This document shows, one piece after another, positions 11,435 through 22,435 of a DNA stretch of 64,000 nt (the stretch's first letter is position 1; every line of letters starts with the position of its first letter). The DNA lies in assembly GCF_020921035.1 (NCBI RefSeq), contig NC_063159.1:9836501-9900500 (forward strand), read 5' to 3'. The notes under the pieces are model-generated. The model ran no database searches. It worked only from the letters and a program-made list of their open reading frames with translations, and had not been told where the DNA came from. The stretch is from Rhodamnia argentea. Taxonomy: Eukaryota > Streptophyta > Magnoliopsida > Myrtales > Myrtaceae. The translations under genes were made by a program, and so were the position numbers.

Positions 11435-11935
11435 TATCTCTCTTTCCTAATAATTCCTAATTATCTAGGCCGAGAAGCCTTTTGTTTTTGTCTAAATTTC
11501 ACGAGCTGAAAACAATAAAGAAACAAAAGAAGAATGGCCATTTTCTTTTTACTTGAATTTGCAATTCTTCGCATGGAAATAGCTTGATTCGGTTTCATTG
11601 GGTAATCACTTTGGTTGCGGATTGAGACTTTGAGTGATGATTTTGGCGATTTCCTGGGAAATTATGAAAAGTAATTGGAGTAGAACATTGGCAATTGATG
11701 AACATGTTCTTAGGGGGTTTGATTCATGTGCTTGCTTAGAAGATGACATTTTCATGCAAAAGTCTGGATCTATACGAATTTTGAGCAGCTGATCCTTTGA
11801 CTAAGTAACCTACTGACGTATTTTCGGAGTTGATATGAAACTATAGTATTTTCTTCCATTATCAATTTGATCTAGCAAAAGATGAATAGGTTTATTGAGA
11901 GGTCAAGAGATAAAAAGAGCACGATGTATGGTGAG

Positions 11936-12457
11936 TAGAGGTAAGCAAATCGGACCGACCGGACCGGGCCGGTGATTCAGTTCTTAGTTCTAAAGGGCGG
12001 CGGTCCGGTTCTCGATTTTTAATATTGAAACCGGTGGCCGGGCGGTCCGGTTCCTAGTTCTAGGGTCATAAGACTGGACCCGACCGGTCTTTTTTTTTTT
12101 TTTTTAAAGTAACCCTAAATCTAATGTTGCCTGTTCACGATTCTCGTAGTTCCTTATTGTCTAAACATTCATGTGCGTTCACCGATTGTCTCCTTTTTCC
12201 TGTCATGAATGGGTTGGCTGTCCAGTTGGTTTAGTGGAGTTAATGCATTGCAGCAGTTCATCCGTATAGCCAAATCTTATGCATTGTATGTCTCAACCAT
12301 TTTGTTCTAAAATTATATGCGATTGCGAGACCCAAGTCCTACGTAAGGCACGAAATATGCTATGCAATGAAGTATGGCTAGAGAGTTGAAAGTCATATTC
12401 TTAGAAGATGATATTTTACCCGGTTCCATTGGACCGCTTGGAAATTGCTTGCCCCTA
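11936..12457. mobile_element. Non-autonomous hAT element with perfect 8-bp target duplication
   Basis: The left end TAGAGGTAAGCAAATCGGAC and the right end ...TTGCTTGCCCCTA are imperfect inverted repeats of the TAGRGGYAAGCAA type seen in hAT elements. The immediate flanks are identical 8-mers, ATGGTGAG at 11928-11935 and at 12458-12465, the hAT target-duplication length. The sub-terminal left part is rich in GGACCGACCGG / GGTCCGG motifs, typical of hAT sub-terminal repeats. At 522 bp without an open frame it must depend on a transposase elsewhere. Confidence 0.88.
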
Positions 12458-12913
12458 ATGGTGAGATCATGGTGAAAGCATGATGAATTACCAATGACAA
12501 GATCTTCCTTTCGTTGGAAACGCTCCGGCAGCTATATCCAACACCCATCTTTAACGACTTGTAGCACTAAAGCAGCCTAATATAGCCGGCTTTTTCTCCC
12601 CTTAAAGTTACCTTTGGATAAAATGAGAAAATATTCAGTAGTTGTTCGGTTCCACGTCGGCTGCACATGTGGCACAAAAGAGCAAACGTGGACCATTGAA
12701 AATGCGACACGTGGTGGCGAGGAGAGAGAATCGAAAAAGGAAAATTTAACCCGCCCAGAGTTACCTCTCTCCTCTGCGGTACCTCCGCTGCTCCGCAAAA
12801 TCCACTACAACACTCAAAAATTTAAACGCCATCCTCCTCTCCCCCCATCTCTCTCTCCTCTTTTCAAATCCCTTTCTCCTTCGAGACATATCTGAACCCG
12901 AAACAGAGACTAC

Positions 12914-13150
12914 GGCCTTCAACCCCACCGTCCCCGAGCTCGGTCTCTTCCTATTTCAAAGCACTCGCGCAGACCGAGAGGCGGCGAGGTTGCAAAAGAG
13001 GACCCTCCTGCTTCTTCTTACCTCTCTTCAAGCTCTTGCCTTCCACCCCACCGTCCCCGAGCTCGGTCCCTTCTTCCTCTTTCAAAGCACTCGTGCGGAT
13101 CGAGATGCGGCGAGGTTGCGGAAGAGGACCCTCATGCTTCTTCCTCTGGT
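12914..13150 (+). repeat. Two-unit ~115-bp tandem repeat inside the MULE TIR
   Basis: Two units in a row share CACCGTCCCCGAGCTCGGTC, the TTCAAAGCACTCG block and GCGGCGAGGTTGC...AGAGGACCCTC. The same two units occur inverted in the right TIR (about 19830-20050), so the duplication predates this insertion. In one frame it reads as repeated VPELG...FQST...LRKRTL peptides, but both strands stay open because of the composition. I treat it as leader or TIR sequence rather than a gene. Confidence 0.75.
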
Positions 13151-13189
13151 AGTTCTCTTGACCTTCGTTTGGGGGCCTCGATTCCTTTA

Positions 13190-14102
13190 TGTTAGAAATA
13201 TGTCTCGAGTTTGAGCTCGAAACGAAAATCTGAATTTCGAAATAATTATATCTTGATCGTGAAAGTTATCTTAACGGATGTTATTTTGAAGACGCGATCA
13301 AGATTGGATAAAGCTTGTTTCGAACCCACGATAATTATCCTCCGTTCGGTGATATCCCAAGTTGGAGAATAAAAAAATATTTCAGAGGATATCCTGCGAA
13401 GCGAAATTGTGAATATTTCGAATCGAATATTTGTGGATATAAAATATGTATGCAAGATTTGTAGGGGTCTGTCGTGGAGATATACTCCATGTTCGGTAGT
13501 CAAAGATTTCCTGCATTGTTAATTAAGAAAAGGAAATTAAAAAGAAGAAGAGATAAGGTCAACAGATAACAACAAAAGACGAAGTGATGAGTTTTTCTTC
13601 TTGGACCGGTCAAGTTGAATATATTAGATATATGTTACGTAGTGGCAGCATATTTTTTTGTGGTGGCTTTCTTGCATGAGTTTTGCAAATAGCGCCAGTT
13701 GTTGATCCAACGAAGAGGGACTTCTTGAAGCGCCGTTTGTCGAGTGCTTACTTGTGGGGTTTATTCCGTGCAATTACATCAAGAATTCAAGTGTCGAAGC
13801 CAATTAAATCTTGAGGTTAGATTTGTGTTAATTCCTTACGAGATTGAGAGATTCTTTCGCTAGGAATTGGGGGCTAAACACTGTGTGCGTTCTTGAATGT
13901 AATTGAGGCTGGGAAACACCGAGAGTGTTTGAGTGACTCGAGTGTGGTTCTGTAATCTCCGTGTATCACTCGTTCTATAGTGGAATTCATTGTTGCTCTC
14001 CCCGTGGACGTAGGTCTCTACGACCGAACCACGTACATCCGGTGTTCGATTTATTTTCTTGTTCTGTTTATTTTATTGTTTGATCGCTTGTTCCGCGCAA
14101 AA
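13190..14102 (+). mobile_element. Copia-type solo LTR inserted in the MULE left TIR
   Basis: Aligning the two MULE TIRs shows 913 extra bases in the left arm, flanked by the 5-bp duplication CTTTA (13185-13189 and 14103-14107), of which the right arm has one copy. The insert begins TGTTAGAAATATG and ends GCGCAAAA, a one-base change from the expected GCGCAACA. Near its 3' end it carries CTCTCCCCGTGGACGTAGGT and CGAACCACGTACATC, motifs I know from plant Ty1-copia LTRs. There is no internal region, primer-binding site or second LTR, so it is a solo LTR left by recombination. It is younger than the MULE. Confidence 0.85.
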
Positions 14103-15183
14103 CTTTAAATGGCAATGACCCTTTTGTTCGTTATCAACTGTACTATTATTTGTATCTGCTGCTTGGGAATAATTTGATATGGTCTCCGTTGCAAGTTTTC
14201 GGAGGTCATTTTCTTGAGAAAATTGAAGTATGCGGTCACTACATCCAATTAGCCAATTTTGCATTTTTGTTTCCTATGGTGGAACAAATTTGAAGTCTTT
14301 AGAGACCAGCATTTTCAAAATTCCACATTAGAATTTGTGCATCATTAGTCCTTTGAAATGGGTCATTTTATCTGGATGGTTTGAACTATGGAGATTAGAA
14401 TATAATCTATTGCCTACTTACATCTTGTAATTGTTCTCTTGTAATTGTTTTCCTTCTTAAGGATCACTCTCTTCTGCTCGTATGCAATTGGATCTTCTGG
14501 AGCAACTGGCTGCTTCTAGTTCAAGCACAACAATGAAGGCGAGTAAATTTTTCCCTTTTAAAGGACATTCAGGTCTTGTACATTTGTTGCGAATCTTGGA
14601 AGGAGGAACCATTTCTAACTCTGAATTCATGTATGGTCACTAGGTTACAGAAGTAGATAAACTTTAAGCTTAAGCCAATTTATGTATAACATTGCTAACC
14701 ATAATATGTTAGGCTGAGCTATTCCTGTTAAGTTTATTGTCAAAACAAATAACTTCAGTTTATTTTGTACTCTAAAATTGTGGGCTGCTTTAATTCGTCT
14801 TAGCTCAACTTTTTTTTTTTTTTTTTGCTTCAGTTTTTGAAAGGCTACAACGTTGAGGTCCACATGTGCACCTGGTTTAGAAACGTGTATTCACAAGGTG
14901 CGATTATTGTTTTACGTATATTGTTTTCACGAAATCCACTCTTGATCTATCATAACTGAAATAAATTATGGACAAACAAAAACTTCTACACCGACTTACA
15001 TTTTTACTATTATTCAGCAGATAATCTCTAGTTGTCGGTAGCTAATTCGACTTGTTCTCGAGAAAAATGGGTATGACTTATCTATTTTCATTTTAAGTTT
15101 GTCTAGAGTTTATCTTTCTTCTTAAAATGATTATATTTTTTTATTAAAAAAAACTTGTAGAGTCTACAAAGGATGATATCATC

Positions 15184-17260
15184 GTGCATAACGTTGATAA
15201 AGAATTTGAATTTAGAATTGGCATGACATTTGCTAATGAAGATGAAGCTTATAATGCATACAATGCGTATGCAATTTGGAAGGGATTTGGAGTGCGAAAA
15301 GGACAAAAATCAAACAATAGCAAAGGAATATTGCGAATATGCACATTTTTGTGTAATTGTGAAGGATACTCGTCACCAATCTTACCTCATGAACAAAGAG
15401 ATGTTTATAGAACCGTGAAAAGAACCGGATGCGAAGCTTGCATAAAATTCAAAATCGAAGATGGAGTTTGGGTAGTTACCAGGTTTGAGGAGGTTCATAA
15501 TCATCCATTCATTGATGATAAACAAAAACATCTCATACGGTCATATCGGCATATAAGAGATAGTGATAAGAATACTTTGACTTCTTTGGCTGGGGATGGT
15601 ATAAGGGCTACGCAAGCGTATTCATACGTTAGTGTTGAAGTGGGGGGACAAGAGAATGTTGGCTTTACTTCTCGTGATTGTCAAAATTTCTACCAATCAA
15701 AGAGAGGGGACCCGATTAGTGCGGGTGATTGTCAAAGGCTCATCAATCATTTTAATTGTTTACAAACAGATGGAAGCAATTTTTCTTATACTTTTCAATT
15801 AGATGAGGACCAAAGATTGACCAATTTTTTTTGTTTGATGGTGTATCCAAGCTGGATTATGAAGCTTTTGGAGATGTTATGGTATTTGATACTACTTACC
15901 GTACAAATAAATACAATATGATATGTGCACCTTTTGTTGGCTTGAATCATCATTGGAAAAATGTTCTATTTAGATGTGCATTTCTATTGGATGAAACTAT
16001 CGCTTCTTTTGTGTGGGCATTTCAATCCTTTCTAAAGGCAATGGGTAATAAGGCACCCAAGACTATTTTCACCGATCAAGATCATGCAATGGAAAATGCC
16101 ATTAACACTATTCTTCCGAACACTAATCATCATCTATGTATATGGCATATTGGGAAAAATGCTACACATCATATAGCACATCTTCCGAGATCGTCGGGCT
16201 TTCGTGATAAGTATTGGCATAAGCTTCTATATCAATGCGAATCTGAACTTGAAATGGAGAACATTTGGAAGGCTATGTGTCACGAGTTGAACTTGGGGGA
16301 CAACAAGTGGTTGGATAATTTGTATCGCGTGTGTCATAAATGATGTCCTGCATTTGGTCGGGATACTTTTTCTGTGAGTATTAGATCAACGCAAAGAAGT
16401 GAGAGCACTAATAGTGTCTTTCAAGATATGGCATGTAAGACCATGACTTTGTCTGAATTTGTTAGTCATTATGAGAAGCAAGCAAAAAAAATGCGCAATG
16501 CTAAAGTTACTGATGATTTTGAGTGTGCTCAAGGAAGGCTGCAGATTATGGTTGCAAATAGTGGAATATTGAAACATGCTGCACTTGTCTATAGTCATGT
16601 CATTTATAGAAAATTCCAGGCTGAGTTCTTGCATGCCATGTTTGAACATATTTTGAGATCGGATATTGATGGGCCGTTGCACACTTACATCTTGGGAGTT
16701 GAAATTAGTGAAAGAAAGCATATTGTCGATTTTTTCCAAGCGATTCTACCATTACATGTAGCTACTAGTTATTTGAGATGCAAGAATGGTTATGCAGGCA
16801 TGTTTTATGTATATTAACACACGTTGTAAATGTTACATGCATTCCATCACAATACATTTTAAAGAAGTGGACAAAAGCTACAAAAGAAATTAGTCTTTGT
16901 GATGATGTTGGGGAAAGTTCTCATGATGCGATGAAGTTAAAGACATTGCGCTTAAAGAGGTTGATGCAATTGTCTTTCAGTGTTGTGAGCATCAATGCGA
17001 ATCATGATATTACGGAGAAGATGGCAACATCAAACATGTTACATCTCCACTCCCGTATTATGAACAAAATGCAATCTCTCATAGGTAAAGATGATGTTCA
17101 TTTCTTGCGTGAAAATGACGAATCTGAATATGCAGAAAATTGTGGGATTGAAATACTCGATCCCCTTCGGAGAAGGCCAAAAGGTATACCAAATACTCGG
17201 TTGAAGGGCGCTAGTGAGAAGCAAAAGAGAAAAGAATCTTCATCAAGAGGAGGGACTTGA
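15184..17260 (+). pseudogene. FAR1/FHY3-type MULE transposase, decayed
   Basis: This is the transposase gene of the surrounding MULE. The first frame (15184-15830) encodes a FAR1-type DNA-binding domain: AYNAYAIWKGFGVRKGQ, then Cys residues in CTFLCNCEGYS and RTGCEACIKF, then VHNHPF. A shift near 15830 moves to the MULE transposase (DDE) domain, with FDTTYRTN and FTDQDHAMENA holding two expected acidic residues and HHLCIWHI following. An in-frame TGA at 16341 stands where Trp is usual before CPAFGRDTF. The frame then continues to about 16750 and shifts again. The SWIM zinc finger (ending WLCRHVLCIL, about 16790) has TAC for its second Cys and a TAG next to it. These defects make it non-functional. 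An upstream exon may begin after CTTGTAG at about 15160. A further spliced 3' exon may lie at 17503. Confidence 0.88.
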
Positions 17261-18256
17261 CCCCGGGCGCATGATGTGAGAAAAATCATTTCTTTCTGTT
17301 TGTGGTTCATTGATGTGTAATTATTTGTTGTTGGATTTTGTTTTTCTTTTTATGATTAAACCGTCACTACTTTTTCTTTTGCCTGGTATTGTTTGACGTT
17401 GTTTACCATGAAAGCGTATTCAAATTTGCCAGCTACAATTTACTTTGAAAATGGTTACGTGTTTTATTTTGTTTAGCAACTAATTTCATTTTTTTTTTCC
17501 AGATGATGACAAGAGCATGTGTTAATGGGAGGACATTAACAAAAGGCAGGAAGAAACAATTTAGACTTAATGTTGTTTTTGTGATACGGAAGCAACAATT
17601 TATGCTGGTTCTTACCATAATCAAGATGATGCACGAATCACTCGGCATACGTTCAGCTCTTTGGCAGGAAGAAATGAGGAAAACATGCCTTCTTCATTTG
17701 TCAAGAAGAGGGATTTTTGGCTGTAACCTGTCTTGTCATGTTACATTTTTCTAAAGTTGCAGAAACTTGGTTTTGCCTTGCTTTTGGGAGATGATAATGT
17801 TGGGGTAGAAAGAATTATGACATAGCCTATTGATGTCTATTTTGGAGTAGAAAGATTTACATTCGTAGACCCTATTGATGTCTACATAACACTGCATAGT
17901 TTGATGCATCAATGTGAATTTAGAAGGTTATCGGTTCGTGGCTCTTGATAAATTCATTTAACAAGTGGTTGAAGTTAGCATCCGGTTTATAGTACCTATC
18001 TAATGACTGAAAGCGGGGCTTGATAGCGATGGCCGAGCCGAAGTGGTGGTCGTTATTGGGAGCATTATTCAAGGGCTTGGTTTCAAGTCCTCTTGTTGTG
18101 CATAGTGGTGATAGGATAATCAAATTGAATTGAGCTAGCATAGTACCAATATCGAACGTGAGTTCAATTCAACTAGATTATGGAATCAAGAAAGGCAAAA
18201 ATTCATTATCCTCTAATTCGCTTTGAGATCATAGTAAAACGAGTTCTACATAACCA
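17261..18256. other. MULE interior between the convergent genes
   Basis: A splice-acceptor-like TTTTTTTTCCAG precedes an open stretch at 17503-17754 (basic, starting MMTRACVNGRTLTKGRKK). It could be a 3' exon of the transposase gene, but I recognise no motif. The rest shows nothing beyond AT-rich sequence and should include the 3' ends of both relics. Confidence 0.3.
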
Positions 18257-18756
18257 TCAAGATTGACTATTGCAATTACATATATATAGTAACAAAGAAA
18301 TCACAATTCCAAGAAGGAAAGATAAGATGACTCTATATATTATCGGTAGTGGCATAATAAAGACTAGTTTTCCTCTAACTTCCTTCAATTCTCCTTTCAT
18401 GATTGTCCATTCTTCGTTTTGGCTCGATGCCTCTCCAGAATTGACCGCGTCCACATTTTTAGGTGAATAGATCCTGCATTCCTCAATATAATCTTCAACC
18501 CATTGCACAAACCCCCGACAATTATCTGTCCGAACAAAAAATAACTAGGGTAATCAATATCAAGTATTACATATGTCACTACATGCATAATATTGTAAAT
18601 CAGTACACTTACATTACAAGTCGAGGCATAATATAATCTTCCTCAATTAATCGGATTCTTTTGCACTTTTTTAACCGTGCATAATTTCCCTTGAGGACAT
18701 GGACATATCTTCGATGGAAAGTCAATCGACCAATTTGAAGATCCTCGTGATGTCAT
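18257..18756 (-). pseudogene. GRF-type zinc-finger protein with C-terminal membrane segment, decayed
   Basis: Minus-strand exon 1 (18756-18613) starts MTSRGSSNWSIDF and carries CPCPQGKLCTV...NPIN-stop-GRLYYASTC. Exon 2 (18525-18257) continues with NCRGFVQWVEDYIEE. Together this is the GRF zinc-finger pattern (C-x-C, GR-x-YY-x3-C, C-x-GF-x2-W). Exon 2 ends in a hydrophobic helix (about VILSFLLGIVISLLLYI) and stops, matching the architecture of plant GRF zinc-finger/transmembrane proteins. The TGA before GRLYY sits where Arg (CGA) is usual. The GTAAGT donor at 18612 and the CAG acceptor at 18526 do not restore the frame, so it is broken at least once more. It points towards the transposase gene and is either a second MULE gene or a captured host gene. 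Confidence 0.7.
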
Positions 18757-20350
18757 ACTGAAACAATAATATCATATAATCAAATTTAGATTAGATAATC
18801 AAGCACAACATTCTAATTAGAAGCACAATTAGTGGAGAATATAAGAACATGTATTCTTCAAAAGGATAAATACCCAACTCTTACCATACAGTTGCAAAAG
18901 AAACACTATGTAAAAGATATAAATAGCCTTGTGGCTCTGACAATAAGCTTAACGGGAATGGGCATGGTTTTGCTATATTTCATTGGAGAATGATGATTTT
19001 ACAATGAATCGGTTTATTATAAGCTTTCCACCAAGTTAACCAGAACTAACTTGCATTTTCTTACGGTCAGCACTCTTTTACAAATTTTTAGACATCTAAT
19101 ATTATCTCAATTACCCAAATCCCATTATTGACATACTGAATGATCCGATTGATCCATGCAATGGGAGTGTAACATATTATGGTTAGCAATGTTATACAGA
19201 AATTGGCTTAAGCTTAAAGTTTATCTACCTCTTGTAGCCTAGTGACCATATATGAATTCAAAGTTAGCAATGGTTCCTCCTTCCAGTATTCGCAACAAAT
19301 GCACAATACCTGAATGTCTTTTAAAAGGGAAAAATTTACTCACCTTCACTGCTGTGCTCGAACTAGAAGCAGCTAGTTACTCCAGAAGACCCGGTTGCGT
19401 ACGAGTAGAAGAGAGTGATCCTTGAGAAGGAAAATAATTACAAGAGAACAGTTACAAGATGTAAGTAGGCAATAGATTATATTCTAATCTCCATAGTTCA
19501 AACCATCCAGATAAAATGACCCATTTCAAAGGACTAATGATGCATAAATTCTGATGTGGAATTTTGAAAATGCCGGTCTCTAAAGACTTCAAATTTGTTC
19601 CACCATAGGAAACAAAAACGCAGATTTGGCTAATTGGATACGGTGACCGCGTACTTTCAATTTTCTCAAGAAAACACCCTTTGAAAACTTACAACATAGG
19701 CCTTATCAAATTATTCCCAAGTAGTAGATACAAATAATGGTACAGTTGATAACGAACAAAAGGGCCATTGCCATTTAAAGGAATCGAGGCCCCCAAACAA
19801 AGGTCAAGAGAACTACTAGAGGAAGAAGCAGGAGGGTCCTCTTCCGCAACCTCGCGCGCATCTCGGTCTACGCAAGTGCTGTGAAAGAGGAAGAAGGGAC
19901 CGAGCTTGGGGACGGTGGGGTGGAAGGCGAGAGCTTGAAGAGAGGCAAGAGGAAGTAGGAGGGTCCTCTTCCGCAACCTCGCTGCCTCTCGGCCTGTGCA
20001 AGTGCTTTGAAAGAGGAAGAGACCGAGCTCGGGGACGGCGGGGTTGAAGGCCAAAGTGTCTATTTCGGGTTCAGATATGTCTCGAAGGAGAAAGGGATTT
20101 GAAAAGAGGAGAGAGAGATGGAGAGAGAGGAGGATGGCATTTAATTTTTTGAGTGTTGTAGTGGATTTTGCAGAGCAGCAGAGGTGCTGCAGATGAGAAA
20201 GGTAAATCAGGGCGGGCTAAATTTTCCTTTTTCGATTCTCTCTCCTCGCTGTCACGTGTCGCATTTTCAATGGTCCACGTTTGCTCTTTTGTGCCATATG
20301 TGCAGTTGACGTGAAACTCAACAACTACTGAATATTTTCTCAGATAAAAT

Positions 20351-20639
20351 ACACTTGCGGACGAATCATCGGACCGTTGAAATATTTCCTTCTTCCCTTT
20401 TGGAATTAATAGAAAGTTGGTGAAGTATAAGAATATTTAGTAATTTGCTTTCTATAAGAAAAATAAGTGATCTCATAAAAGTGTTGGTAAGTTATTATAA
20501 ATTATCAGGAATTCAAGGGAACAGGTAATATGTTTTATCAACATGTTTTTTTTTTATTCTTACCCCTTCTGAATTTTTTCTGTAAGTGAGATTTTACCAC
20601 TTTCTCAATGTCGGAACCTATTAAAAAACAAACAACATG
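20351..20639. other. AT-rich flank with GTTGGTAA words
   Basis: Right flank of the MULE. It carries degenerate TTGGTGAAG, AGTAATTTG and GTTGGTAAG words like those at 8060-8450 next to copy 1 of the segmental duplication, suggesting the duplicated segment may extend this far. No gene is visible. Confidence 0.35.
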
Positions 20640-22435
20640 TCTTCGTCCCTTCCACCCACACAATTTCCATACTCCGCAAGGCCTACGTTGAAGTCAACAA
20701 TACACTTTAGTGTAATTACGCCTGACATGACAGCCAATGAGTGCACAGAGTTAGAACAGCCTTGAAGGATTTAGATTTAGTTGAAGCTGCAGGCTATTCT
20801 GTTCTTCTCACTTCCCACGTTCTCAAGTTAACCAAGAAGATGAATTTGTGAGAATTACTCTCTATATATCTCCTTTAACTTTCCTCGCCAGACATGGTAC
20901 AAATATCTAAATTGAATATTTTTAGATACTTAGGCACTTGCGATTTACAGATATGGGTCTCTTTGCCTCCTCTATTTCTAAAATTAGGACTTTTGCAGAC
21001 ATGTGTATAAAAAACGCATATACCAGATAGTCAATTGATGTAGCATATTTTCACACCCCCTCATGTGCAAGCCTAGCTATGAAATGACACATGAAATTTG
21101 AAGAACAGGGTGGACGCGCGGGCAAAATAAACCAAAGCATAACGCAACTCTGATACCGTGTGAGATTTTGTGGGACGGTTGTCGACTATTCTAAAAGATT
21201 TAATTTGTTAGACGAAAGCATCCGTTAATATTTTGAATATTATAAACGATATTAATTGGAGAGAAATACATGATACAAAGTGAAATTACGTGCTATACCG
21301 ACTTCATTCCTTCGGCAAAAGTGGAATTTCGTCCGAACTGGCTTTAGATTTTAAAAGAAAAGGCAAGTGAAACAAAAAAAATGCTCTTCCATCATTTCGA
21401 TTCATCACTTTGGACTCGATACCATGAGCAAAATGGACATGCTTAGGGTCCGGATATTCCAGCTAACAAGTGAATATTTAAATAAGTGGGTCATATTCGA
21501 AACCGAATAAGAATTCACAACATTGATTAATAAATAAAACAGCTTGCAATTAAGCGCGATAAATGATGATTGACACATTTGTAAGTCCCACTTAACAAAT
21601 GCAATGGGAAGGATCTCACCTTTCCTCTTGATCGGATCCTATTCATGTGTTCGTTGCTATGTCCCGTCATTCACCGCATCACGCGGATCAACATCAGGTG
21701 GAATCCAATCCTTAATCAATCACTTGTTAAAGACTGCAATTAGATGAACCAAATCAGGATCCGCGTGATGTGGGTTAATTAGACGTTTTCAACCGACATC
21801 ATTGTCACATCGAATTCCAATTCTCCCGGGAATATAATTTAATATTGTTGTCGGAAACGTGCTCTAATTATTTTACACCAGGTTTTGACGGGAATAATTT
21901 TTGCCACCATCATGAAAAGTTAAAATTTAACATGCTCTAGTAAATATGTACATATCCCATCCAAATGTGCGGTGGAAAGTCAACGTCTTGCCTGGACATA
22001 ACTCCAAAATCTAAAGCCTAAATTACTTACTTTACATCCTTTGATATGTCCACCACAACCAACACAAGACCATGCTCTTTCATTGGCGAGCCCCTCGACC
22101 CTTTTCTTTCCTTTTCTTTTCTTCTTTTCTTTTTCCGGATACATGATTTAATCGAAAAAATGACGCTAATTCCATATCAAAAACAGCTTAATAGGTACAA
22201 TTTGTTATTGAATTGATGAAACGACGCAAAGGAAAATCGGTTCTCTGTCATTTCTCTATAGAGGGAAGTACCAACGAATCCAAAGTTCACATTGTTCTCC
22301 TAATTTGCTAATCGATTCCTCTTTTAGGGGACCTTGTAAACCCCAAATCAAAGCGTTCGGGCCTTATTAGCTGCTCGCAATATAAATCATATCTTAAACG
22401 GATAAATCATGAGTGATGCAGATAATTTGTAGGTT
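20640..22435 (+). repeat. Segmental duplication, copy 2
   Basis: Collinear with 8690-11035. Matching landmarks include AAGGCCTACGTTGAAGTCAA (about 20680), TTCACCGCATCACGCGGATC (about 21670), GGGTTAATTAGACGTTTTCA (about 21770), CGTGCTCTAATTATTTTACA (about 21860) and GGATAAATCATGAGTGATGC (about 22400). It lacks the MITEs found between about 9715 and 10965 in copy 1, so those insertions are later than the duplication or were removed here. The two copies bracket the hAT element and the MULE. Confidence 0.7.

Larger units (their letters stand above)
12625..20341 (+). mobile_element. Mutator-like transposon with ~1.17-kb terminal inverted repeats
   Basis: The left terminal inverted repeat (TIR) starts GAGAAAATATTCAGTAGTTG and runs to about 14711. 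The right TIR is its reverse complement at 19170-20341. Without the solo LTR inserted at 13190, the left arm is about 1169 bp against 1172 bp on the right. Flanking 9-mers GGATAAAAT (12616-12624) and AGATAAAAT (20342-20350) differ at one base, a Mutator-type 9-bp target duplication. Between the TIRs lie a FAR1-type transposase relic (plus strand, 15184-17260) and a GRF zinc-finger relic (minus strand, 18257-18756), convergent like the two genes of MuDR. The TIRs differ by scattered substitutions and both genes carry stops, so the copy is old and inactive. Confidence 0.9.

Noticed and set aside
12990..13214. Open frame with ALAFHPTVPELG...LRKRTL peptides, repeated on the minus strand at 19689-20054
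   Set aside because: The match comes from the DNA-level inverted repeats of the MULE and their internal tandem unit, not from two genes.
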